Assembly (NCBI GenBank): GCA_965202845.1
Contig: OZ241856.1
Location: 2,046,001 to 2,110,000, forward strand
DNA: 64,000 nucleotides
From: CBDATA01 sp965202845
GTDB taxonomy: Bacteria > Acidobacteriota > Vicinamibacteria > Marinacidobacterales > Marinacidobacteraceae
Direction of reading: 5' to 3'
Part shown: in pieces, positions 25,381-34,080 of the stretch
Position numbering within the stretch: position 1 is the first letter of the stretch
Layout: each line of letters opens with the position of its first letter
Notes under the pieces: model-generated
Databases searched by the model: none
What the model saw: only the letters and a program-made list of their open reading frames with translations
What the model was told of the DNA's origin: nothing
Made by a program: the position numbers and the translations under genes

Positions 25381-27087
25381 ATGAGCCTAGAAACCGCTCC
25401 CGAGCACGATTTCCGACCTTCCGCCGAAATATTCCTCCGCATGAGGGACGAATTTCGCCAGAGCGTGGTGGCGCGCGCCCTGAAGCACCGTGCGGGCGCC
25501 AAAAGCGCCGTCGGGAAACAGTTCAACGCGAGCCTCCGCCGCCTGCAGGCGGACGGCTATCGAGACACCAGCAAGGCCCCGCTTCAGAAACTCCAGCCCC
25601 TGGTGCTGGAGGCGCTGGAGAGCGGTGACGAGGGATTGGCCAGTTCGGTGCTCGCCACGTGGATGGCGTCCATGGACCCATTACGCGAGGCCGTCACGGC
25701 CCACCTGACGGCCAGCGGGATTCCGGTTCCGGAACCTTCGGACGCGATGTTCGAATCCTTCTGGTCCTTCCACGAGTGCCGGGACGAGCGCGACGCCCTG
25801 ACCGGGAGCGACGACTCGCTGGACGAGGACGAGGTCGTCCTCATGCTGTGCCTGGTGTCCCAAAGGTTCCCGTCGCCGCAGCCGCTCGATTCGCCAACGT
25901 TCTGCGAGATGCGCAACCAGCTTCTGGACATGCCTCCGGACGCTCCCGATTGGGACGAAGCCCTGGCGTTCACGAAGTGGGTGCTGGACATCCTCCTCAA
26001 GAAACGCGACGAGCTGCTCGCCCAGAGCAGTGACAAGATCGCCGAGCAATGCGCACAGCTTCAGGAGCGCTTTCCCGAAGAGTTGCAGTATCTCGGGGTC
26101 GACCCCGAACCATGGCCCGGCCGGATCGAGGATCGGCCCGCCATGATCCCGTCGACCCTCGAGCTCCTGGAGGGACTGTCGGGGGACTTGGAGGCGTATC
26201 AGATCATTTTTTCCCGCGCCCCCACCCGGGAGGAGGAGCAGGAACGCTCCGTCGAGCGGCGCGAGCGCGAACAGGAAATCCTGCGTCTGGTGAAGGAGTG
26301 GAACGAAGATCTGTCCCGTCCCGACCCGGAGGAGGAAAATCCCGAAACCCCGGCGGCAGTCGGCGCCGTCAACACCGAAGCCTTCGACGCGCTCCAGGGT
26401 GAACACGATCAGCTCCAGGCCGAACACCAGCAGGCCCGGGACGAGATCGGGAGACTCCAGGCGGAGATCGCCTCGCTGCGCGAGCAGGGTGAAAGCCTTC
26501 GGAAGGACAAGGAGCAGATGGCGGCGGAAAAGGAGCATCGCGTCGGGGAGATCGACCGGCTCCGGGGCGAGCTGACGCAAAGCCAGCACATGGAGGAGCA
26601 GTGGAGGCGGAGCTATGTGGAGGAGGCGAAGAAGCAGCCGGGGGCGGAAGCGGACGACGACGATCCCGGCGGGATCGAAAGCGTCGAGGAGGCCATCGCC
26701 CGGGCGGAGAAGGCGTTCCCGGAGAAGCTGGTGATCAAGCTCAACTCCAAGTCCAGACGGGACACCCCCTTCGAGAAACCGGGCGAGGTCTTCGACGCGC
26801 TGGCGTGGCTCGCCACCGCATTCGGCAACGGGGCGCCGGAACGGATCCGGGAGGCCTTCCCGGGCTGGTTCTACAAGCCGAACCAGTCCGACATGACGAT
26901 GGGGCAGTACCGGGAGTGGTATCGGACCCAATTCGACGGCAGGACCTGGAAACTGGAAAACCACATCGGCAAGGGAACCCGACACGACCCCCGCCACACC
27001 ATCCGCATCGCGTTCGCCTGGGACGAAGCGAGGTCCCGCGTCGTCGTCGGCTTCATCGGAACACACCAGCGGAACCGCCAGACGTGA
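25381..27087 (+). CDS. Coiled-coil protein divergent from the DUF262 nuclease
   Basis: 568 residues. The N-terminal half is helical and acidic; a long coiled coil runs from about residue 325 to 425 (DQLQAEHQQARDEIGRLQAE, EKEHRVGEIDRLRGEL). The C-terminal ~130 residues form a separate domain with KLVIKLNSKSRRDTPF, GWFYKPNQSDMTMGQYREWY, HIGKGTRHDPRHTIRI and ending VVVGFIGTHQRNRQT. I do not recognise a named family; the tail resembles domains ending coiled-coil proteins of defence-type loci, which is inference. The ATG at 25381 follows gcgaggaggccgcccg, a good ribosome site. It lies 149 bp from the divergent nuclease start, so both may share a control region. Confidence 0.78.
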   Translation: MSLETAPEHDFRPSAEIFLRMRDEFRQSVVARALKHRAGAKSAVGKQFNASLRRLQADGYRDTSKAPLQKLQPLVLEALESGDEGLASSVLATWMASMDPLREAVTAHLTASGIPVPEPSDAMFESFWSFHECRDERDALTGSDDSLDEDEVVLMLCLVSQRFPSPQPLDSPTFCEMRNQLLDMPPDAPDWDEALAFTKWVLDILLKKRDELLAQSSDKIAEQCAQLQERFPEELQYLGVDPEPWPGRIEDRPAMIPSTLELLEGLSGDLEAYQIIFSRAPTREEEQERSVERREREQEILRLVKEWNEDLSRPDPEEENPETPAAVGAVNTEAFDALQGEHDQLQAEHQQARDEIGRLQAEIASLREQGESLRKDKEQMAAEKEHRVGEIDRLRGELTQSQHMEEQWRRSYVEEAKKQPGAEADDDDPGGIESVEEAIARAEKAFPEKLVIKLNSKSRRDTPFEKPGEVFDALAWLATAFGNGAPERIREAFPGWFYKPNQSDMTMGQYREWYRTQFDGRTWKLENHIGKGTRHDPRHTIRIAFAWDEARSRVVVGFIGTHQRNRQT

Positions 27088-27107
27088 GCCGCCGCCCGGA
27101 AGCGGAC

Positions 27108-28361
27108 ATGAACGGACTCGCCATCCACGCCGGACGCCTGCGGACGTCGCTGGAAACCCTCGCGCAGATCGGACGGCATCCGGAGGGAGGCGCCCGGCGG
27201 ATCGCCTTCAGCGAGGCGGAGCTCGCAGCGCGCCGTTGGCTTCTGGACGAGATGCGAGCGGCGGGCCTCGCCACCCGCACCGACGCGGCGGGCAACCTGT
27301 ACGGCCGCCGCCCCGGCAAGGAGGCTCTGCCGGCGATTCTCTTCGGATCGCACCTTGACACCGTGCCGCAGGGCGGGCACTACGACGGAACCCTCGGCGT
27401 GCTCGGCGCCCTCGAGGCGCTGCGCGCGCTCCGGGAGCAGGGGATCGAAACCCGGCATCCGCTGGAGATGGTGGTCTGGTGCGACGAAGAGGGCGCGCAC
27501 TTCGGAAACGGGCTGTTCGGAAGCCGCGCCGCCACTTCCGGAGTGCCGGAGGAGGAACTCCACCGCACCGACCAGGAGGGGCTGAGCCTCCATGACTGGA
27601 TGACCCGCTACGCGCTCGCGCCCGACGCGCTGGACCGGGCGGTGCTGGATCGGCGGGGCGTGCACGCTGCGCTCGAACTGCACATCGAACAGGGCGGCGT
27701 CCTCGAGAAGGCGGGCGCCCGGGTGGGAGTGGTGCAGGGCATCGTCGGCATCCACCGGTTCGAGGCGCGGATCGAAGGCTTCCAGAACCACGCCGGAACC
27801 ACGCCGATGGCCGAACGGCGGGACGCGATGCTGGCCGCCGCCCGGCTGATCGTCGCCGTCCACGAGGAAATCCGCGCCCGGCGCGGGGCGCAGGTGGGCA
27901 ACGTGGGGCAACTGGAAATCAACCCGGACGCCGCCAACGTGGTGCCCGGCCTCGCGCGCTTCCCGATCGAGCTGCGGGACCTCGACGACCCGGTGGTGGA
28001 CGACCTGGTCGCCCGGATCGAAGAGCGGGCGCGGGTTCTGGACCGGGAGACGGGATGCGCGACCACGATCCGGCGCACGCTGCGCGAGCCGGCGGCGGGG
28101 ATGGACCCCGGACTCCGGGAGCGGATCGCCCGGTTGGCGCGGCAAGCCGGCCATGAGCCGATGGCGCTCCCCAGCCGGGCCGGGCACGACTCGCAGAACC
28201 TGGCCCGGCACGGAATCCCCACCGCGATGATCTTCGTGCCCAGCCGGGGCGGCATCAGCCATTCCCCGCGTGAATGGACCTCCTGGGAGGACTGCGCGAT
28301 CGGAGCGGACCTGCTGCGCCGCGCCGTCCTCGCGGTGGACGCCGACCCGGTCAGTTCTTGA
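27108..28361 (+). CDS. M20-type Zn-dependent amidohydrolase (N-carbamoyl-L-amino acid hydrolase / allantoate amidohydrolase family)
   Basis: 417 residues. Metal ligands are visible in FGSHLDTVPQGGHYDGTLGV (His, Asp), WCDEEGAHFG (Glu) and ELHIEQGGVLE (His); FQNHAGTTPMAERRDAML is the dimerisation-domain signature, and SRAGHDSQNLA plus ISHSPREWTSWEDC close the active site. It cleaves carbamoyl or amidino groups from amino acids or ureido compounds. A GTG at 27084, overlapping the upstream stop, would add eight residues; the ATG fits the usual family length. Confidence 0.9.
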   Translation: MNGLAIHAGRLRTSLETLAQIGRHPEGGARRIAFSEAELAARRWLLDEMRAAGLATRTDAAGNLYGRRPGKEALPAILFGSHLDTVPQGGHYDGTLGVLGALEALRALREQGIETRHPLEMVVWCDEEGAHFGNGLFGSRAATSGVPEEELHRTDQEGLSLHDWMTRYALAPDALDRAVLDRRGVHAALELHIEQGGVLEKAGARVGVVQGIVGIHRFEARIEGFQNHAGTTPMAERRDAMLAAARLIVAVHEEIRARRGAQVGNVGQLEINPDAANVVPGLARFPIELRDLDDPVVDDLVARIEERARVLDRETGCATTIRRTLREPAAGMDPGLRERIARLARQAGHEPMALPSRAGHDSQNLARHGIPTAMIFVPSRGGISHSPREWTSWEDCAIGADLLRRAVLAVDADPVSS

Positions 28362-28731
28362 GTTCGACCACGATCACCTCGATGGGTTCGTCGCCCCGAT
28401 TCACGTCGCCGTGCAGCTCGCCCGGCGGGTCGGGGCCCAGCCAGTAGGCGTTGCCGGTCTCCCAGCGCATCGGCTTCTCCTCGCCGGCCTCGGTGACCAC
28501 GTGGAGCGTACCCCCCTTGAGCGCCACGATCGCCCGCCCGAAGTCGTGACGATGCATGGAAAGCGGCTGGTCCGGGACGATGATCGTCTTCCAGACCTTG
28601 AGATGCTCGTTCTCGAACTGCGGGATGCGGCGGCTGCGTTGCGGCGCCTGGCCGGCGGTTCCGAAGGCGACGGCGCCCACGGCGAATCCCGCCAGCAGGC
28701 AGACGGCGAGAGGAGCGAGAAGTCGAATCAT
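28351..28731 (-). CDS. Cupin-domain exported protein
   Basis: 126 residues with an N-terminal signal or anchor (LAPLAVCLLAGFAVGAVAF). A single cupin barrel follows: PLSMHRHDFGRAIVALKGG supplies two His ligands, and PPGELHGDVNRGDEPIEVIVVEL the second motif. Small cupins of this type bind a metal; the substrate is unknown. It is convergent with the amidohydrolase (11-bp tail overlap) and divergent from the FAH-family gene. Confidence 0.82.
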   Translation of the reverse strand: MIRLLAPLAVCLLAGFAVGAVAFGTAGQAPQRSRRIPQFENEHLKVWKTIIVPDQPLSMHRHDFGRAIVALKGGTLHVVTEAGEEKPMRWETGNAYWLGPDPPGELHGDVNRGDEPIEVIVVELKN

Positions 28732-28775
28732 GCGAAGTCCCTCCTTTGCGGGGACGCTCGGATAGGCTATCCGGG

Positions 28776-29837
28776 ATGAGCCGATTCGTCTTCCTCGGGC
28801 TGGCGGCGGCCATACTGCTGCGCTGCGGCGGCGGCGCCGGGACGCAACCAGTTCCGGACACCCCGGACGCGCCGTACCAGCTCGCCACCTACCGGGCGTC
28901 GGACGCCGGGGACGGCTCGCCTCGTCCGGCCCTCGTGGTCGGAGGCGAAATCCTGGACCTGGCGGCGGCGAACGCGCTTTTCGCCAGCGAAACCGGAGCG
29001 CCTTCCTTTGATCTCGCCCCCGACCTGATCGGCGTCATCGAACAGGGTGAACCTTCGCTTCGGCGGCTCAACCAGATCGCCAACCACCTTCACGAACGGG
29101 CCGCCGGCCTGCGCTTCCGGGTCGAGCCGCATCGGCTGGGCGCCCCGCTCCAGTATCCGGCGCACGTGATCGCAGCCGCCGCCAACTACCGGTCGCACGC
29201 CGCCGAAATGGACGTGGAGGCGGCGGTGGATCCCGACCGGGACGCCCCCTACCTCTTCTTCAAGTCCCCGCGCTCGGGCATCATCGGCCCCGGCGAGGAA
29301 TACCGGATTCCGGCCGGTCGGGAGGCGATCGACTGGGAGGGGGAGCTCGGCGTGGTGATCGGGAAAGCGGCGCGACACGTTCCCCCCGAGCGGGCGCTCG
29401 ACCACGTTTTCGGATACACGGTGGTCTTCGATGTCAGCGACCGCGGGGGGCGGTTCCGCGAAAACCCGATGCTCCCGGGACCCGACTGGTTTTCCGGCAA
29501 GGGGGGCGAGCGGGCCGCGCCGATGGGGCCGGTGGTGACGCCGGCGGCGTTCCTGCCCGACCCCCAGGCGCTCCGCCTGGTGACCCGCATCGACGACCGG
29601 GTGGTCCAGGACGGGCATACTTCCGCGATGATCTACAGCGTCCGGCATCTGGTGGCCTACGCGAGCTCCATCCTGACCCTGCATCCCGGGGATGTGATCG
29701 CGACCGGCACGCCCGACGGGGTGGGCACGGCGAGGGAGCCTCCCGAATACCTGCGCCCCGGCCAGACGGTGCGCATCGAGATCGAGGGGATCGGAACCCT
29801 CGAGACTCCCATCGGCAGCGAGGAGGCCGCCCGGTGA
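28776..29837 (+). CDS. Fumarylacetoacetate hydrolase family lipoprotein
   Basis: 353 residues. The N-terminus MSRFVFLGLAAAILLRCGGG looks like a lipoprotein signal with Cys at residue 17, unusual for FAH enzymes, which are mostly cytoplasmic. The catalytic fold is clear: AAAANYRSHAAEM, FFKSPRSGIIGPG, IDWEGELGVVIG (metal Glu and Asp), FGYTVVFDVSDR, VRHLVAYASSILTLHPGDVI and TGTPDGVG. It would hydrolyse C-C bonds of 2-hydroxy-dienoate or oxo-acid substrates, apparently in the periplasm. The stop overlaps the protease start (GTGA). Confidence 0.87.
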   Translation: MSRFVFLGLAAAILLRCGGGAGTQPVPDTPDAPYQLATYRASDAGDGSPRPALVVGGEILDLAAANALFASETGAPSFDLAPDLIGVIEQGEPSLRRLNQIANHLHERAAGLRFRVEPHRLGAPLQYPAHVIAAAANYRSHAAEMDVEAAVDPDRDAPYLFFKSPRSGIIGPGEEYRIPAGREAIDWEGELGVVIGKAARHVPPERALDHVFGYTVVFDVSDRGGRFRENPMLPGPDWFSGKGGERAAPMGPVVTPAAFLPDPQALRLVTRIDDRVVQDGHTSAMIYSVRHLVAYASSILTLHPGDVIATGTPDGVGTAREPPEYLRPGQTVRIEIEGIGTLETPIGSEEAAR

Positions 29838-30877
29838 GACGTCTCGTCGGCCTGCTCGTCGCCGGAACGCTGATCCACGGCGCGGTTCCGGGGTACGGCT
29901 ACCGCTTTTTCCCGGCCGTGTTCGACCAGGTGGTCGTCCGCTCCGACCAGGCGATCCGCTGGCCGGAGGGGAAGCGGAACATCGAATTCCGGATGCTCGT
30001 CAACGACAATCTGCCGAAGGACTTCGACGTAACCGACGCCTCGTGGAGGGCCATCGTCGAGCGGGCCATCGCGCAGTGGAACGCGATCCCCACCGCCGCA
30101 TTCCGGCTGACGCTCGACGCCGAGCCGTTGACGCTGGGGAGCGCGGACGCCGACGACGGGGTGAACACCATCGGGTTCTCCGATTACGAGGGTTTCGTGG
30201 ATTCCTGGGGGAGCGCGTTCGCCGCGGTCCGGGACTCGGACGAGGGAATTGACGGCTGCGACATCGAGGTGAGCCCCTGGTTCCGCAAGAACTGGGGGCC
30301 CTCGCAGGACCCGCTGGAGATGCTCCACGTCATCGCGATCCACGAAATCGGGCACTGCCTGGGCCTGGCCCACACCGAGCCGCACCCGATGCCGCTCTGG
30401 ACCAAACTGCCGGTGACCGCGGATCCGTTCTTCCGGCCCGACCCGGTGATGTCCTACTCGAACACCTACGGCCCGGTCGTGACCCCGGACGAGGTCGCCG
30501 GCGTCTCGCTGCTCTATCCGGCGGCCGGGTATATCGAATCGCGCGCCTCGGTGGAGGGACGAGTGACCCGGGACGGCAATCCGGTCGCCTTCGGATACGT
30601 GCTGGCGGTTCCCGCCGACGGGTCGGCGCCGGATGCGGAGATGGGGCCCGGAGTCTTCACCGACCGGGACGGGAATTTCCTGCTCGAAGGGCTGCCGCCG
30701 GGCGACTGGATGCTCTGGGTCCACCCCTTCCTGATCGTCCGGCGGCTCGCTCACGGCGGGATGCTGGAGCGCGCCATGGAGACCGGCTCGCGGAACTTCC
30801 CGGACCAGTTGCGCTGGATTCGGGTGGAGGCGGGCGAACGGAGGACCGGACTGGACATCCGGGTGCGGGCGCCATGA
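29834..30877 (+). CDS. Matrixin-like zinc metalloprotease
   Basis: 347 residues with a signal peptide (about 1-22). RMLVNDNLPKDF and IVERAIAQWNAIPTAAFRL are the start of the M10-like domain. The zinc site HEIGHCLGLAH is at 170-180, and DPVMSYSNTYG contains the Met-turn. A C-terminal carboxypeptidase-regulatory-like domain (SVEGRVTRDGNPVAFGYVLA, FTDRDGNFLLEGLPPGDWML) follows. The GTG start overlaps the upstream stop. Secreted or surface protease. Confidence 0.9.
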   Translation: MRRLVGLLVAGTLIHGAVPGYGYRFFPAVFDQVVVRSDQAIRWPEGKRNIEFRMLVNDNLPKDFDVTDASWRAIVERAIAQWNAIPTAAFRLTLDAEPLTLGSADADDGVNTIGFSDYEGFVDSWGSAFAAVRDSDEGIDGCDIEVSPWFRKNWGPSQDPLEMLHVIAIHEIGHCLGLAHTEPHPMPLWTKLPVTADPFFRPDPVMSYSNTYGPVVTPDEVAGVSLLYPAAGYIESRASVEGRVTRDGNPVAFGYVLAVPADGSAPDAEMGPGVFTDRDGNFLLEGLPPGDWMLWVHPFLIVRRLAHGGMLERAMETGSRNFPDQLRWIRVEAGERRTGLDIRVRAP

Positions 30878-31371
30878 TGCGCTTGTGCGGCGGGATGCTG
30901 CTGGTGTTGCTCGCCGGATGCGGTTCGGAAACGGTGGTGACGCCGACGCCGACCCCAACTCCGACTCCTCCGTCCGCGCCGACGCCAACGCCGCCCGCTC
31001 CGGCTCCGGCTCCCGCTCCCCCTTCCTCCTGCGAGGGCGTCCAGCTCGAAGTCCGGTTCCGGGGAGCGATGGGCGACTCCGGACTGCTGCGGGGCGCGCT
31101 GCGTCTTTCGAGCGCGAACCCGGACACCGCGCTCGACCTGATGAAACCCCGCATCACCGTGGTTCCCGAGGGCGGCGCCAACCTGGACACCCCGAACCTG
31201 GAGCCCACTACCGGGATCTTCGTCTCGAATCTGCGCTTCGCCCCGGAAGGGGATGGGTTCGTCCAGAGCATGGACGTGGAGTGGATCGGCGACCTGGAAA
31301 TCCTGGCCGGGAGGCCCGGCTGCTCCGCGATCGCCGCGCGGTGCGACGCGAACGGCTGTTCGTCGGGCTGA
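30874..31371 (+). CDS. Lipoprotein with Pro/Thr-rich linker
   Basis: 165 residues. Lipobox LLAGCG with Cys16, then a TPTPTPTPTPP/APAPAPAP linker (about 25-50), then a beta-rich domain of about 110 residues with CEGVQLEVRF at its start and three more Cys in GCSAIAARCDANGCSSG at the end. No family recognised. It overlaps the matrixin gene by 4 bp, so the two are probably coexpressed. Confidence 0.75.
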   Translation: MMRLCGGMLLVLLAGCGSETVVTPTPTPTPTPPSAPTPTPPAPAPAPAPPSSCEGVQLEVRFRGAMGDSGLLRGALRLSSANPDTALDLMKPRITVVPEGGANLDTPNLEPTTGIFVSNLRFAPEGDGFVQSMDVEWIGDLEILAGRPGCSAIAARCDANGCSSG

Positions 31372-31375
31372 CTTC

Positions 31376-32971
31376 CTACCGCTTTCGCTCCCAACGGGTC
31401 CGGGCGCCGACCGGCGGCGCCGGGAATTCCTCCTTCGTTCCGTCCGGCCAGCGCACCCGGGCTCCGGTGACCACGGCGCCGGCGGGGATGCCGAAGTGGG
31501 CCACCGGCTCGCTGCTGGTTAGGTATCCGGCTTCCGGGTTGACCGCCCGCACCAGGGTTCGGTCCTCCAGCTCCAGGGTGACCACCGCGCCCGGACTCGG
31601 TCGGGAAAACTCCCGGAGTTCGAGGATCACGAAGTCCCCGGCGCGCTCCGACCGGTTCTCGAACAGACGCGCCGCCCCGCCCACCGCCGTCACCACCAGG
31701 TCCAGGTCGCCGTCCCGGTCCCAGTCCCCGGTGGCGAGTCCCCGCCCGACGGCGGAAAGCGCGGTGAAGTCTCCCGCTTCCGCCGGCTGGAACCGTCCTT
31801 CCCCGTCGGACAGGAACGCCTGGGCCGGCTCCCGGTAGCTTTCGAGGTTCGGCGCGACCGCCGCTCCGGACGCGCGGGCGACCGCTCCGTTCACCACCAG
31901 CAGGTCGGCATCCCCGTCGTGCTCGATGTCGAAGAACGCGGTTCCGAATCCGGTCCAGGGCAGGCTCGGGACTCCGAGTCCCAGGGATGCGGTGGAGTCC
32001 ACGAAGGTGTTTCCCTGATTGCGGTAGAGGGTGTTGGTCTGGGATCGGAGGTGGGTCATGAAGAGGTCGAGGTCGGCGTCCTGGTCGAAGTCGCCCAGCA
32101 GGACTCCCATGCTGGCTTCGGTGCGCCCCTGGCCGTTCAGCGCCAGCCCCATCAGCAGGCCGCTGTCCTCGAAGGCGCCGTCGGGGAGCTGCTCCCAGAG
32201 CAGGTTGGGTTCGCCGTCGTTGGCGACGTAGAAGTCGGGGCGGCCGTCGCCGGTGAAGTCGTGGCAGAGCACGCCCAAGGCCGGCAGCCGACGGGCGAGG
32301 ATGCCGGCCGCCTGGGAGACGTCCTCGAAGGTTCCGTCGCCCCGGTTCCGGTAGAGCGTGTCCCGTTCGTACGGAAGGCTCGCCGGTTCGCAGAAATCCG
32401 GCTGCCCGGAAGACGAGACGCACTGCCGCAGCGGGTCGTCCACCACGTACCCGCCCACATAGAGATCGAGGTCGCGATCCCCGTCGTAATCGCAGAAGGC
32501 GGCGGACGCGGACCAGCGGCTTCCGGTCAACCCGGCGGCTTCCGCCCGCTCGAAACGCCCATCCTCCCCGAGGTAGAGGGCGTCCTCGCCGAGATTCGAG
32601 AGGAACACATCGGAATCGCCGTCCCCGTCCGCATCGCCGATGGCGACTCCGAAGCCGTAGGAGGCGTCGCCGAGTCCGCTCTCCGCGCTCCGGTCCCGAA
32701 AGCGCCCTTCCCCGTCGCCTCGAAAGAACCGGTTCCCCTCGGAACCGGACTGGATCAGGTAGAGATCGAGGATGCCGTCGCCGTCGGCGTCGAAGAGCGC
32801 CGTCCCGCCGCCCAGGATCGCCGGAAGCGGAAAGCCCGCCAGACTGCCGGGATCGTGGACGAAGTCCACGCCCGCTTCCTCGGTGACGTCGACCAGCCTG
32901 GGCTGGCCGGGCGCGACTCCGACGACGAGAAGCAGGACGCCCGCCACCCGTCCGAAAGCGGCGATGGTCAA
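31376..32971 (-). CDS. CRTAC1-like FG-GAP/VCBS repeat protein with ASPIC/UnbV domain
   Basis: 531 residues with a signal segment (LTIAAFGRVAGVLLLVVGVAPG). FG-GAP calcium-binding repeats are plentiful: ALFDADGDGILDLYL, AIGDADGDGDSDVFL, DYDGDRDLDLYV, DFDQDADLDLFM and DWDRDGDLDLVV. The C-terminus (PGAVVTLELED, VARVRWPDGTKEEFP-like GARVRWPDGTKEEF) is an ASPIC/UnbV domain. Secreted or surface adhesion-type protein common in Acidobacteria. A TTG start at 32971 is preferred because it overlaps the upstream stop (TTGA). Confidence 0.88.
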   Translation of the reverse strand: MTIAAFGRVAGVLLLVVGVAPGQPRLVDVTEEAGVDFVHDPGSLAGFPLPAILGGGTALFDADGDGILDLYLIQSGSEGNRFFRGDGEGRFRDRSAESGLGDASYGFGVAIGDADGDGDSDVFLSNLGEDALYLGEDGRFERAEAAGLTGSRWSASAAFCDYDGDRDLDLYVGGYVVDDPLRQCVSSSGQPDFCEPASLPYERDTLYRNRGDGTFEDVSQAAGILARRLPALGVLCHDFTGDGRPDFYVANDGEPNLLWEQLPDGAFEDSGLLMGLALNGQGRTEASMGVLLGDFDQDADLDLFMTHLRSQTNTLYRNQGNTFVDSTASLGLGVPSLPWTGFGTAFFDIEHDGDADLLVVNGAVARASGAAVAPNLESYREPAQAFLSDGEGRFQPAEAGDFTALSAVGRGLATGDWDRDGDLDLVVTAVGGAARLFENRSERAGDFVILELREFSRPSPGAVVTLELEDRTLVRAVNPEAGYLTSSEPVAHFGIPAGAVVTGARVRWPDGTKEEFPAPPVGARTRWERKR

Positions 32972-33477
32972 CGTCCCCCGATGTTCGGAGTGATCGTTCC
33001 CCACATGAAGCCGCCGACCTCCCCGTGATTCCACACGCCGGAGTAGCGGTCTCCCCGGAACAGCACGGTGGCGCCGAACGCCTCGCCGAGACTCGGAATC
33101 GCAGCGTCCACCAGTTGGATCACCGGCACGTCGCCGGCCCAGCGGATCGGAACCACCACCGGCAGGGCGACGTCCACGTCCCCGTACCGGATGCGGACCG
33201 AAAACCGCCAGCGCCCGTCCTCCAGAGGCGTCGCGCTGGCGACGTCGTACCGATCCCGGAACACCCCGTCCCGGGGTTCCGGCCCATCCACCGTGAAGTG
33301 GCCGTCAAGCGCCACGTCCCGCATGCGCTCCGCAAAGACCCGCTCCCGCTCCTCCAGCGAGGCTTCCGGAACCGCGCGTCCGATGCCGACGCCGGAAGCG
33401 AGCCAGCCGACGCCGAAGGCCAGCAGGAGCAGCCCGGCCAGCGCGAGAAGGCCGAAGAGGCGGCGCAGGCGGGGCAT
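32968..33477 (-). CDS. Membrane-anchored hypothetical protein
   Basis: 169 residues. One N-terminal membrane segment (LFGLLALAGLLLLAFGVGWLA) and a periplasmic beta-rich body: RYGDVDVALPVVVPIRWAGD, VIQLVDAAIPSLGEAFG, TVLFRGDRYSGVWNHGEVGG. Tightly coupled to the CRTAC1 gene (4-bp overlap). No family name recognised. Confidence 0.75.
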   Translation of the reverse strand: MPRLRRLFGLLALAGLLLLAFGVGWLASGVGIGRAVPEASLEERERVFAERMRDVALDGHFTVDGPEPRDGVFRDRYDVASATPLEDGRWRFSVRIRYGDVDVALPVVVPIRWAGDVPVIQLVDAAIPSLGEAFGATVLFRGDRYSGVWNHGEVGGFMWGTITPNIGGR

Positions 33478-33592
33478 CCGTCCCCCGGAGCGTAGCAGCC
33501 CGCCCCGCTGTTAGTGCCCCCGAAGCCTTGGAGGGGCGGTCAGAGATCCCAAGCGGTCTGCCGTCAGCTCCCGAACCGCCGGAGGGCATGCA

Positions 33593-33838
33593 ATGGCCGG
33601 AACAGAAGACGCGCGCAATTCCCATCGTTCGCCAGCCCGGACGCGGCCCACCGAAGAGGAAGTCACCCGGCTTCTCCAGGAAGCGGCGCGGCAGTATGAG
33701 GAGTACATCCGAATTGCGAATTTGGCGGACATCTCCGATGAGGAGGAGTGTTTCTCTCCCAAATACGCATGGGATAACCCCCTGGGATTCGCTGTAGTGG
33801 AGCCGAAGAGTGGCGAGCAGTGGCGGGTCGCATCATGA
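33593..33838 (+). CDS. Small hypothetical protein
   Basis: 81 residues, soluble and acidic in the second half (LLQEAARQYEEYIRIANLADISDEEECF). The predicted helix EEEVTRLLQEAARQYEEYI and the following small membrane-protein frame suggest a two-gene unit of the type that carries putative TA-like pairs, but nothing in the sequence proves this. It ends FAVVEPKSGEQWRVAS, 28 bp into the next frame. Confidence 0.5.
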   Translation: MAGTEDARNSHRSPARTRPTEEEVTRLLQEAARQYEEYIRIANLADISDEEECFSPKYAWDNPLGFAVVEPKSGEQWRVAS

Positions 33839-34070
33839 CGTCGCTGTACGAATTTCCGTCCGGGGCGCCCAACGGCGGGAGCGGTGGCGGACCCGGGTCC
33901 GCGTTGGAAGGCTCGCTCGGGTCGAAGAGGCCCTGAAACATGTGGCTACCCGTGAGGACGTGGCGAAACTTGAGGCGTCCCTGTGGAAGTGGGCGGTCGG
34001 AATCATCCTGACCATCTTTCTGAGCCTTGCGGGAACGCTGATCGCGCTGTTTCATCTGTTCGGTTCGTAG
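33810..34070 (+). CDS. Small coiled-coil single-pass membrane protein, possibly frameshifted
   Basis: Up to 86 residues. The convincing part is the end: ARVEEALKHVATREDVAKLE, a short coiled coil, then WAVGIILTIFLSLAGTLIALFHLF, one membrane helix. The 5' part looks more natural in another frame starting at ATG 33835 (MTSLYEFPSGAPNGGSGGGP ... ALEG), which stops after 34 codons. A small indel around 33905-33915 could join the two. The start is therefore uncertain. Confidence 0.5.
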   Translation: MASSGGSHHDVAVRISVRGAQRRERWRTRVRVGRLARVEEALKHVATREDVAKLEASLWKWAVGIILTIFLSLAGTLIALFHLFGS

Positions 34071-34080
34071 GAAGCGCGGG

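Larger units (their letters stand above)
15596..27087. other. Accessory / probable defence island
   Basis: Region between a metabolic ABC operon and an amidohydrolase gene. It has visibly lower GC in 17.3-21.2 kb, unknown P-loop genes, a GmrSD-like nuclease gene, a coiled-coil protein and four insertion sequences. No integrase, att site or tRNA was seen at the borders, so the mode of acquisition is not known. Confidence 0.6.

Noticed and set aside
33528..33797. 89-residue plus-strand frame
   Set aside because: Overlaps the better candidate at 33593-33838; Arg/Pro/Ser-rich without structure.
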